From contig CM057063.1 of assembly GCA_029945375.1 (NCBI GenBank), positions 1,488,001-1,552,000 on the forward strand: a DNA stretch of 64,000 nucleotides, given 5' to 3'. Shown here piece by piece: positions 35,040-45,367 of this stretch. The notes under the pieces were generated by a model that made no database searches, was not told the DNA's origin, and saw nothing but the letters and a program-made list of their open reading frames with translations. The stretch comes from Agaricus subrufescens. Lineage: Eukaryota > Basidiomycota > Agaricomycetes > Agaricales > Agaricaceae. The first letter of the stretch is position 1. Every line of letters begins with the position of its first letter. A program made the position numbers and the translations under genes.

Positions 35040-37809
35040 ATGCTACAGCCCATGATGTCCCCTCCCCAGCCCTTTGTGTTTTACGAAGTTGTTCACACTC
35101 TTGACACTAATCATATACCTCTCGAAAACTTGATCCGTCGTTCCTTTGTTGAACCTCAAACTAAAAATTCCAAATACATCGACAACTTCGTTGAAGATCT
35201 ACCTCGCTTGCTGGGATGGTTGGCTCATCATGAACGAACTCGTGAGACTGTTATAGGATGGGTGAAGCAGGAGTATAGTGGTCTTTTAACCACACAGTTA
35301 CGTGGCCTTTCCAAACCTAAAAATGGTTTCCATATGAATGCCGGATCCATGACTGCCGAAAAAATCAAAACTTGCACAATTCAGAATATCTCACAAGGTG
35401 TACAAGCTCACGCACCTGATGTGTGGGAATTGGTTGGCAAACTTCTTGAGGCCGATCCTGCCATTACTCGTATACGAGAAAAAAAACGAGAGCGTTGAGA
35501 AAAAGAGCGGAAAAACAACAAGGGCTTGCGAAAACAGAAGAAAAGAGCTGATCTACATGAAGATGATGAAGATGAGCAGCAAATCTCGCAACTTGTGGGT
35601 GACGACAATGATGAGCCTGAAGATGTTGAGGAGCAATTGGTTAACCACCGATTGTCCATGTTATGCATTGTCAGTGTTTTTTCACCCCTGGAATTAAACC
35701 AAAGACTGATGATATTCAAATTAGAAACAAGTGACATGCATCAGCATCATGATGCAGGCCACTAATCAAAGATGTAATTCGCTACAATCTCTTATTGGCA
35801 TTTTTCTTCAATCATGCAACACCTCTGAACAAACATGAAACTTTCTTTCCCATCTCGGCATCTCAGTTTCTGTAGCCACCATCAATCGCACGATGACAAA
35901 TTTATCAAAGGAGGCCTACCAAGAGATGCGACGTCTTGGATCAACTTTATTGACATCGTATGCCTATGATAATCTGGACATAGATCTTGCCCATGCTACT
36001 CCGACAGTGGAAACTACCTCTAAAGATACATTGGTTCATTTGACAACAGCGTCAATGTTTCCACTCCATCCTATGACCACTCGAGAAGACCTTGACTACT
36101 CACATGTTCTGCGTGATTTTGCTCTCAATCCTCCTCTTCCATCGACAATCACTGAATTGATGAATCATCTTCCCCCCAAATATAACGAGCTTGATGACAA
36201 AAAAATGTCAATTCAAGATCGGTTCAACTGCTGGAAATTCATAGTCGATCTTGTTGCCTATGGTCCCCCTGCATTTGCTGTATTCCAAGATAAAGTTGGG
36301 GAACCAGAAGAAATCGAGTGTATACCACTCACGAAGACAAAACAAGTCCCTTTTTGAGCATCTAAAACTGGTCCCAATAAGCCTGCGACCAATGCTAAAG
36401 TGATGGAGGAGTTTTTCGCGCAGTCAAATGTAGGAGAGCCTTCGACTGATCATAATATTGCACAAGGCTCCCAACATCCTCCTACCAATACCGGAAACAC
36501 TGTCATCCCCGTATTTGGTGATCTCTTAACAGGACAACATATCCATAGTCTTCAAGATTCTCGGATTCAAGATGTTACACCCGGACAAAGGTTTCAATCA
36601 CAGCTCTTTTGTCCTGGGTGGTTTCATGCACGGATGGCATGTGCAGATGCCATTTGGCGTCGTCATATCATGCCCTCGGAATCTCAAGATGATCCAACAA
36701 GCCTGATGAAATACATAATGCAGATCAGGCCAATCAAAAAAAATAAAATCGCCAATAATCCCACTTTTCGTCAACTTCATGAAGTTGTACTTCATGTTGG
36801 TATTGTTCTACGACTAGATGCTTGGCACGTTGCCGTGAGCACTCGCCACCCAGAATTTTCGTCGTTGCAGGAATGGGCAGGCTCTAATCCCCGGTGGGAA
36901 GAGATCTGTGAAATTGCTGATTATCTAGCTACGAATTTCCTCGCATCACCCGAAATGTCCACATACTTTGCAAAACCATCCGATCAGGCAGACAAAGCGT
37001 TCCAGGTAACAAGAGCTTACCATAAAGATTTCCTCTTATACAAGGAAACAAACTATGCTATGAATTATGGCGACATAGGCCGGCTTGATTCGTGTCTCTC
37101 GGAGTGGATGTTTTACTTTATGGGCTGTGGAAAAGCGAAGTACGCAAATGAGGTTTATCACTATCTAGAGAACGTCTATGTGAAATTTCCAAAACCATTA
37201 GCATAAGCGTAAGACAGTAATTGTTTGATTTAACTCACCTAAATTTCTAGGGACGCCATTCGGAAAAACTCTCTTGTGAATCCTACAGGGAAAAAAGGTC
37301 ACTTCCATGGCATTGACTGGGTTATTGAGCACAATAACCTGTACATTAAAAGAGTTTTTGGTGGGCTGGGATCAAATCATACCGTGGATCGAATGATCCA
37401 AGCCTCTCCATTAATCGAAGTCTACAAGGATGTTCAACAACAATTCGAACACATGTTTCACCTCACTCATAAAACAAGCCGACATTCGCCACCAAAAATG
37501 AAACTAACGTTTGATAGACTCCAGCGTTACATGGAACAAGCCCAAGGCAATGAATTTATTCCAGGTCGATGCGTACAACACGATTTGGTCGATACTCTAG
37601 AGATAGGTATCATGAAACTGACATTGACGGTACAACAGGCCTGGCGGAATATATCTCAAGTGAGAGAAAAACAACAACAGTTAAGGTCCGGAATTGCAGT
37701 GGTTGAGCCCAAAGAGGAAATCCCAGAAGTTGAGATACCAGACGCCGATGAGGAGATGCAAGACGAGAGACTAGATGAGAGGAGCCTTTTCGTCGACAAG
37801 GATTTGTAA
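35040..37809 (+). pseudogene. DUF6589-type protein, candidate transposase (degraded)
   Basis: One long reading frame interrupted by four stops: TGA 35496-35498, TGA 35836-35838, TGA 36355-36357 and TAA 37204-37206. All segments stay in the same frame once two introns (35670-35757, and about 37209-37251) are removed, giving about 860 codons. Landmarks are a YAYDNLDIDLAH block, PVFGDLLTGQHI, a CPGWFHARMACADAIWRRHI block, YANEVYHYLENVY, NPTGKKGHFHGIDWVIEHNN and a C-terminal Glu/Asp-rich tail. This order matches DUF6589 proteins widespread in mushrooms (recognised from memory). Asp in YDN and in GDLLT look like the spaced acids of an RNase H-fold nuclease; that is inference. It is the most likely transposase of the surrounding element. 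Confidence 0.75.
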
Positions 37810-38339
37810 CCGCGCAGAGAAAACCTATGTCCGTGGTCGAAATGAGCCCCAGAATTGTTGATATGAGCTAGGCAGCGCAGCGGAAACAACAGGCTGAGAA
37901 GCGGAGACTACAGGTTGAGAAGCAATAGAGACAGCGGGTGGAGCAGTAGCAAGAGAAACGGCAGCGGAGACAGTAGCAGATGCAGAAGCAATGTTTGAGG
38001 ACGGCGAGGCAATTTCTTGAACAGTTTCTTGAGCGAGCAATTTGGAGGACGCAGCAGGTGCAGAGACGGGGTTTAACGACCCTAAGGACTCGATTAGTTC
38101 CTCTTTTACCTTCTTGGACATTCGACATGTACGTTCTGAAAAGTAGATCAGAGTTTTTTGGAAAAAACATTTCAAGGTACTCACGGTTATGTCCTTCCAT
38201 ATTACACTGCCTACAGCGTTTGACGTGTTTACGACGTCGCTGAACCGCTTGAGGGATGTAATCTAGAGTATTGGACCCAGGTGCATCAGTCCAAGCAGCA
38301 AGAGCAATGGGCGCAGCATCATAGGCGGCAGTCGGAACA

Positions 38340-38465
38340 TCCGGCATATCGCGGGCAGTGGGTGGAAGATTACGGGTGGGGTCGTGGGTGGGGAACGGAA
38401 CATTGTGGGTGGGGTCGTGGGTGGGGAGTGAATCGTCGTGGGTGGGGAGTGGACCGTCGCATAGT
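38340..38465. repeat. Minisatellite within the helicase C-terminal coding region
   Basis: A GTGGGTGGGG-type unit recurs with variation (about 38355-38460). On the minus strand it encodes repeated Pro-Thr-His-Asp (PTHD) units in the helicase tail. Confidence 0.75.
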
Positions 38466-39931
38466 CGACTGCTGGAGATGGTAGGAAGTATTGGACCTGG
38501 GAATGCAGGAAGAGGAGGATTTGCCTAGCCAGAATCAGAGTGAGTAAAAATCGACGAGGGCGAAGGGATGCTTGCCTCATGAGGTTGGTAGCCCTTGAGG
38601 AGGTCTAGGAGGGACCGTCCACAAAGGGCTATCCATTCCTCAGGCCAAGTCGTCTCCTTGCGCAGGTGAGAAATGGCCGTGAGTTTCCCATATGTCCAGC
38701 AGGCCAAGATGCAAGTTACGACCTCCTCAGTCATGAGGAGATGTGCTCCTAGTCTGCGCACCACCCCTTCCCCAAGGTGCTCCAATGCCTGGTCCTCGCG
38801 CCATTTGTAGAGGGCCTGCTCAAGGATTGTGTGGTGAGGGCTTTGAACATACAGCACTGGTATCACTGAGCGCTGAGTAGCCGGTTTCTTGGAGGGGGGA
38901 GGGCTGATGAATGTATGGAAGAAGTCGACGTCACACCGGTCGCAACAAACGTGTTGCGTGCAAGGTTTGCAACGTCGACAACCTCCAGGTGTCGTCGGGT
39001 CGCATTGCAGGTTGCCGGTATCGACTGCGAATGCATTAGACAAGTCTTTATACAAATTGAATTACTTACTTTGTTTGTTATTTGCAAAATAGAGTTGGGG
39101 CACTAGGCGTCGACAGGAAACAAAAGAGGGTAGATTAATATAATCATCGATAGCGGTCCCGGGTAGCACACCCGGGCTGTGACCTTTTTTCGTGTTTGTG
39201 AGATCATGGGAAGCTATTTCCGGTTTGGAATAGCATTCCTGACGTTCACAGGCCCATGTGGCCTGATCAGACGTTGGCAGCGTGGGTTGACAGGACGTGT
39301 CAACGTCCATCATGTTCTCACTTGGTTCCACAATTGCGCTCCTGCCTTTTGAAACTCTCGATGTGCGTGCTCGCTGTCAACGTCCTGTTGGTAAGTCATC
39401 ACTTTTCCTTTTTGATCCTGCTGACCCATTTTTTCGGCCATGTACAGTATCTTTTTTTTCGACGAGAAGTATTCCTACACCTTGTACTCCAGGAGCTCAA
39501 GCGGCGCGACCAAAGCGCTGCCATAGAGTACAAAGGTCGCAAGTGGCTTTGTACTGAACGACAATCTCTACGTCCCCAACATCCATACCCTGTGAACAAT
39601 GAGTAACTACTTTCTCTCTAATTCACGAAATCTTACCAGGCCAAATGCGTCAGTGCAGAATAATCCCCAAACCTCCCCCTTCCGAAACTGGTCGACCATC
39701 AACTCTCTGTATTCCTGGCTCATTGTTGAATGGAACCAGGCAATCCAGTGATGGTGTTCCTGGAGCAGGCGACCGTAGAAGTACTTGGTCGCCTGTTCCG
39801 CAGCTTTGATGTTGTCAAAAAATACTAAAAATTTCCTTGGCGGTTTGTCTCCATCCTTCCAGTTGTAGGAAATCAAGAACGAAAGGTCTTCAAATGAGTT
39901 TGAGGGACAAGACATCTCTCAGACCATTAAT

Positions 39932-40885
39932 GCATCAGCAAAACGGTCCGAACCATGTGGTCGTTCTAAGTTAAATAAATTATTTAGGAGCCTTACAAAT
40001 TAATAAAAATAATTTACCCCACCTCTCTTGTTACATAAATTATTTAGAAGCTTTATAAATTAATAAAAATAATTTGTTCTACCAACCTTGCTTACATAAA
40101 TTCTTTTCGTCACATTTGGATGTTTCTAAATCCTTCGAAGCCTCCCCAAAACCTTGCCTTCAAATTGAAAGGTGTTAATAACAATTTATTTCAATTCGAA
40201 GGACTAGATAATTTTAATGTCATGTTTTGAAGATAATAGAAATATCTTACATTGATTTCAAGTTGAGAAAACATTTTACTTATCATTCCCAATTTATAAA
40301 GTTGAGTGAATGATCGAAATTATAAACACGTGACCGTACCCCGCGGGCTGAACAAAATACAAAACTGTTGATCGTGACCCTCTAATCGCTTTACAACAAT
40401 TAGCGCGCGAGAATTGCGTTGAGTTGAAGTTGAATATGTCTAAGTTCATTGTTCTAACTAAGCCTTTGAGTCATAAGTGGTGTATCACGTTAAGTTCATA
40501 AGATAAATAGACCACAGTGAACCTATAACTGAAGATACTATAATAACAAATAACACAGCTTAAATTGGGTAGTAGAGTTAGAATATATAATAGTAACTGG
40601 AATTAAAATGAATTAAAATACAAAAACAGTAAAATAAATAAATAAATTATTTTGGCTATGCCAAATATAGCCTAAAATGTTTTTATCTCATTGCAAGGGC
40701 TCAAAATCTTTTCGGCTTCCTTGCAAGGGTTCAAAATCTTTTCGGCTCCCTTGCAAACTTTTGTAACCTTTGAACTTCATGTGTGTCTTGGAATAATTCC
40801 CAAACGAAGTCATCTTGAAAATTATAATGGCACCTTGGTTGGCGTACCGGGGCCTTTGAAGGTTTTTTTGGTTTTGCTGATGTGC
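39932..40885. mobile_element. AT-rich nested insertion (MITE-like) inside the helicase pseudogene
   Basis: About 0.95 kb, far richer in A+T than its surroundings, with no coding frame. Its ends are inverted: GCATCAGCAAAACGG at the left and GGTTTTGCTGATGTGC at the right. Removing it rejoins the helicase frame from NDRPDI straight into MV and the SCPSNSFEDL block, which is the strongest evidence that it is an insertion. Internal direct repeats lie at about 39974-40014 / 40034-40075 and 40691-40720 / 40721-40750. A short TA-type target duplication is possible but not certain. Confidence 0.65.
40691..40750. repeat. Two tandem 30-bp repeats inside the nested element
   Basis: The unit starting TTGCAAGGG and ending TTTTCGGCTYCC occurs twice head-to-tail with two differences; a third partial start (TTGCAAACTTTT) follows. 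Confidence 0.85.
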
Positions 40886-41697
40886 TATGTCCGGCCGGTC
40901 GTTTGAACAGAGAAGCTGAGTTGTATTCTCTGGGCTCATGTGCAACAGGCGGCGAATTTCTGTCATCAGAGGGATTGGGAGGGTAGCGGAGGCGACGTAG
41001 AAGGGAATGGGATCCGAGATGAGGTAACGTATGATTCCAACTGCTAAATAATGTTTCCGAAATTGACCCCACTGGCTGATACAGTGGCCTTCGTCGAAAA
41101 CAAACCCCAAGATATGACGGGTAAAAGAGGAATCCTTCCAGAGTGCGCGAAACTCATCAGAGATCATGAGGATCTCTGGATTTGTTACGACGACATCGTA
41201 CCTCCCCTGAGCAATTTCCTATTTGGCTTGGTCAGAACTATCACTTTCTTGCCTCTAGAGGACGTACCATAAATGACTTTGCGGTTGCATTCTCAGCGGC
41301 GAGAGCAATAGCGGAGATACCAACTTCGGTAAGTATCTCAACATTCTGTTTTGCTAACACGTTCAAGGGACTGATGACGAATAAGATTTTTTTCATCTTG
41401 TCTTCCTGGGCCATCAAGAGAGGTATCCAGAAAGACAGTGTCTTCCCAGCTCCTGTCGGCGCACAGCCAATGACATCACGACCGGCATAGAAGGCCTTGG
41501 CGGCCTCGATTTGATACCAGCAGGGGCGTTTAGTAAAACGCTGATGTACAAGCTCTGTTATGCGCCCGGTTGTCCAGGGGGAAGATGCGGAATCGCGTGG
41601 CGGTGTTGCTGCTGACATGGCGTGGGCGTGACAGAATATATTCAATCATTAATTAAACTCGATATGTTTTCCAAGTTCGATCTACATCCGAATTAGG

Positions 41698-41738
41698 CTT
41701 CGGTGATGGCCGAAAGATCTTTGTTGCCAGCCGCTCAC
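41698..41738 (-). repeat. Right subterminal inverted repeat block
   Basis: Complement carries GTGAGCGGCTGGCA and CATCACCGAAG, mirroring 34805-34845. Confidence 0.75.
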
Positions 41739-41789
41739 TGCGTGAGCCATCCCCTTACTTCTGACTAAGCTCACGTGGGCAGTGAGCGA

Positions 41790-41805
41790 GCTGGGTAGGA
41801 GCCTG
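41790..41805 (-). repeat. Right terminal inverted repeat (16 bp)
   Basis: GCTGGGTAGGAGCCTG, exact reverse complement of 34723-34738. Confidence 0.9.
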
Positions 41806-41814
41806 GATCTAGGG
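41806..41814. repeat. Target-site duplication, right copy
   Basis: GATCTAGGG, identical to 34714-34722. Confidence 0.85.
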
Positions 41815-42089
41815 GCTATTGTTATGACGTTATAATAGATACCATTCATGATGTAATGAATAATGATTAGTGATCAGTGGCAACTACACTGCTTTATCAC
41901 CCGGTCACCAAGCAACCGGAACAAGACAATTTCAACAAAATACAATTGTTCAATACAAAGCCTCATTTCACCAACTACGGCAATAACAATGGCCACAATA
42001 CACGTTTACTCGACAGACAACAAAATACACACATTTCCAGCTGAAAACGTCCCTGCACAGCAACTATGCCGAAAACGAATTCTAACAAA

Positions 42090-44469
42090 CTACCAACTCC
42101 CACATGCGGCAGTGGCCCACATACTCCAATCATCCTTCTCTTCCGTCTCCAACCATCCAGGTTTATCCTTGGTACACTGTTCTACGCCTTTCAAGGCCGC
42201 CAACCATGCTGCGAGAACCTTCTCATAAGACTTGTACTTGTATGCCCCTATTTGTTTGATACCTTGTTTGACGCCTTCCTTCAATCCCTTTGCCCTTTGA
42301 GCCGCAATGGCGTTCCTTCCACCTAACCATTCATTTCCCGCAGCAGCTTGTCTGACCAACCAATCGCTCCCTTGCTTCTTAATTTCCCTAGCACGTCTGG
42401 TGGCTTTGCTGTTCCTCGAAACGGCAACGTCTTGCAACTCGCGCGCCTTCCCTTTGTATTGTCGGATATGCTCTTGCATCTGAGTTTGGATAGACGCAAG
42501 GAGGTCGTCAAATGCGTCAATAAGGTCATTCACCCCGTTCTCAAAATTGACTTTGTTGCCGACAAGTTTGGCACCAACGTCAATGACCTCTGAAAGGCTA
42601 TTGGGGAAGCGTACGCTGATCGAGTTAGCTGACGAGGCCTTGTGTTGCTTCTCTGTATTTGTCGATGTCGGCAAGGTCGCTTCTAAGCAAGGATTAGCTA
42701 GTACAATAAACACGACAACCCGAATTATCATACCCTTGGAACGAGAAGCGAGAGCCTTATCAGGTGTTAGCAGAGGCTTGCAAGAGGGCCCGCTGATCGT
42801 GAGCGCTGTAGATGTTGAGACTACTTGCAAAGAAGTCACTTGAACACTAGAGTCCAGGGAGTTATCGCGCGGAGTAACTGCAGGCGAATTAACCCGAGGG
42901 GGATAGATCGAGAGAGAGGTAACTCCAGGAGATACGACGGCGAGGGAGATATCCCTAGCAGACGAGGAAATAAGTGCGGTACTAGTGACAGGTACGGCGA
43001 AAGTGCGATTGATCGTGTTGGATTGGATTGTCGCCCAAGTAGGTTCCTTGATTGTACCAGTAGGTACGGAAACAGTCCCACGGAACGCGGAATTGAAAGC
43101 AAGTCCCACCATGACGGAGACAAGCGCAACACTATAAGCTTGTGTCAGCCGATTCCAGGATCAGAACACGTTACTGGACGTACAGCGTAACAGCACGAAC
43201 TGAGTGACCATTATCAGGTGCAGCCTTAATGCGTCGAAGTCGGCCATCAATGATGTTATCGATGGTTTCAGACACTTTCCAAGATTCGATATGAGGAAGA
43301 GCGTCAGCAACGAGAATAGGCGATTTCTCTGAATCCAGGGTCACAGTCTTATTGGCGGGAACGCCGAGTAGATCCCAGTCGTCCTCCGCTACATGACGCA
43401 AGACTGAACCGATATCACTATCCTTCGAACCAGGAGCAGCGGGAACGAGAACAGGGAGGTAAGCGGTATGGAGAGACAAGATAGGCAAAGTCGTGGCAGG
43501 CAGATAAACAACTGCTAAGGAAGGGCGAATGACATCATCCTGCAAATCCAGCTATCAACGCAGTGAAGGTCAAGAAGGGGAAGCCATCAGAGCAAAACGT
43601 ACTGCATCTGCTGTATTGGGGCTGTCATTCGTGTTATCGTAGACATTTATAGAAGTTAAGATGGAGTTGTCTTTCCCGCAACGGAGTTCCAGTGTCTGCA
43701 TGGGACCAGCATTCGGATCAAGGACGTTGAGAGTAGTGTTCCCGGATACGTAAGCAGCCTTCTGAATAAAGTTCTGGACGAATGACCACTTGATGGGCGA
43801 GGAAGAACCGTATAAAATGATGTCCAAGACCACATTGCTGGGTTTGTTATCTTGCTGCGTGACCTCGTGATGGGGCGCATGGGACACGGGGGAGGAAGTT
43901 TCCGGTTCACACTCGTAGGAAGAAACAATGGAATCCGCGAGGGGAATCGTCACATCTGCATCATTGGAGGTCGAGAGGCTCTCAGAGTCAGGAATTTCGG
44001 TGTAAGACTTGGTTAGCTGATCGCGGGAGCTGGTAAGAGGATCCGGGAAAGAGAGGCGGAGGTCGCGGATGGAGCTGTGAGTGCTGTGGCCTGCGGTACT
44101 TGTGCGAGATGCGCTGAGAGTGCCAACCATGCTCTGGTCGAGAGCCTCTCTGACTTGTTTGTCATCGCCAGAGTCCTGGCTAATGTCGGGGATGGTGCCT
44201 ATTGGGAGAGACTCAGAGGGGGCCATTGTTCTCAAAGGCCGCACGAGACACATGCCCTGCTCGACGTTAGACTCGTCACCGCTCTCTTCGACAAAGCCCT
44301 CCCAAGCTTCGACCTCGCTTTCATGAGAGCTACCAAAGCTGATGGATGATCGCCTCGATAGGGGTCTGGAGCTGAGGCCGTCATGAGAGCTGACGGAGTC
44401 ATTGTCGTCGGAGGCACGGCTCGAGATGTCGAGCCAGTCAGAGTCAGAGAGACTATCAAACTCTGACAT
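42090..44469 (-). CDS. Single-pass membrane protein of unknown function
   Basis: Four exons with intron positions near 43555, 43145 and 42700, about 720 aa. The N-terminus MSEFDSLSDSDWLDISSRAS is acidic and Ser-rich; about 230 disordered residues precede a folded part (NVVLDIILYGSSSPIKWSFV and SLAVVYLPATTLPILSLHTAYLPVLVP). The third splice restores AVTLVALVSVMVGLAFNSAF, a good membrane segment. A Ser/Thr-rich linker and a helical, Lys/Arg/Gln-rich C-terminal domain follow (DLLASIQTQMQEHIRQYKGKA and similar), probably coiled coil. There is no signal peptide, so the long N-terminus should be cytosolic or nucleoplasmic. The domain plan recalls an ER or nuclear-envelope protein, but I do not recognise the family. 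Confidence 0.7.
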
Positions 44470-45367
44470 TGTCTGGGGATGGGGAGAAGAGTTGGGGAGA
44501 AACAGAATGACTACATTTCGCCTTTTGTAGTAACCCGGTCATCACACTTCGGCTCCCCTGCCACCTATATTTGGATCAGCGCAGCATTCTGTGCCACGCA
44601 CGTTTTTCGTGGCCAAACGTCATCAGAATATCACTACAACACTAATTCATTAACCGGTAGACACTCTGAATATCCAGATGGCTTCATGGCTTCAGTGCGG
44701 ATACCCAGGTAATTGGGAGAGGAAACCCCAAACGCGGTGACAGAGTCGTCGAAACAAGGCGTGCAAGGCAGAGGCGGCAGAAATCAGACAGCTAATTATG
44801 GAAGCTATATCTCCATAACAGTGGCAAAAGTATCACGAACAGATACTCTACTTTGTCTAAGCCAAAAGGCTGGAGTAGTAGAGAACGAAACTCATGGAGT
44901 AATACTTTATATTCCCGGTCCAATATTGCCCACGGGTTATGCTGTTAGCAACCAGACGTTTTGTCATCAACTTGTTAGTTAAGCACTGAGGACCGTAAGG
45001 AGTAACTCTGAGGTGTGCCTGTCTCGTCGGAGGGCCCTCTTAGGCTGAGCCGTTACCGACAACAATTATTCCTCTCGATAGATCCGGTACAGGAAGCAAC
45101 CTACCGTGAGTGGGGTGCCGTTCAACGTGTGCCATTATCAGCAGAGCCCACGTTTACCGCTTTCTAAATCATGAACTCTAAGCCTAAGTAGTCACTCCGA
45201 GCTCCGCTGCGCTGAAGTTTGTATATGCGAATTCAACGATAGAAGGGGATACAGTGTAAGCCTATCATTATGACGAACTAGAGATCACAGGCGACTTAGA
45301 AGAAATATTTGAGAGCCACAAAGGTCGCCCGAGGTAGGGTTGGTCACATAGATGACATTGACATTCT
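44470..45367. other. Intergenic, no gene seen
   Basis: Roughly 0.9 kb upstream of the membrane-protein gene and downstream of the secreted-protein gene. Only short frames without motifs are present. Confidence 0.45.

Larger units (their letters stand above)
37825..41618 (-). pseudogene. RecQ-like DEAD/H helicase with CCHC zinc knuckle (degraded)
   Basis: The ATG complement of 41616-41618 opens the frame. Helicase motifs in order are QIEAAKAFYAGRDVIGCAPTGAGKT (Q motif region and Walker A, about 41450-41520), VVVTNPEIL, FVFDEGHCISQWG (motif II, DEGH), VASATL (III), LVFFDNIK and STMSQEYRELMVDQF (C-lobe), TDAFG, and a motif VI-like WQRFGRAA. A Cys-rich zone follows (CRRCKPCTQHVCCDRC), then a C-terminal part with PTHD repeats and CRQCNMEGHNQRTC, a perfect CX2CX4HX4C knuckle. 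TGA stops lie at complement 39919-39921, 39497-39499 and 39377-39379, and an AT-rich insertion splits the gene at 39932-40885. The stop is 15 bp from the DUF6589 stop. One intron appears to use a GC donor. Confidence 0.75.
34723..41805. mobile_element. 7.1-kb DNA transposon carrying a DUF6589 gene and a RecQ-like helicase gene
   Basis: Boundaries come from perfect 16-bp inverted ends (CAGGCTCCTACCCAGC at 34723-34738 and its complement at 41790-41805) flanked by a 9-bp direct repeat. Inside the ends, a second pair of inverted blocks recurs: GTGAGCGGCTGGCA and CATCACCGAAG at 34805-34818 and 34835-34845, mirrored at 41725-41738 and 41698-41708. The element carries two convergent genes: a DUF6589-type protein on + and a RecQ-like helicase on -. 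Both have nonsense mutations, and a 0.95-kb AT-rich element sits in the helicase, so this copy is not autonomous now. A 9-bp duplication fits cut-and-paste DNA transposition; I cannot assign it to a named superfamily. Confidence 0.8.

Noticed and set aside
38281..38484. Trp/Gly-rich frame on + over the minisatellite (WGRGWG repeats)
   Set aside because: It is the antisense reading of the PTHD repeat coding region of the helicase.
34723..41805. Classification as a Starship or as a LINE/LTR element
   Set aside because: No tyrosine recombinase (DUF3435-type) and no reverse transcriptase, integrase or LTRs seen; inverted ends with a 9-bp duplication instead fit a cut-and-paste DNA element.
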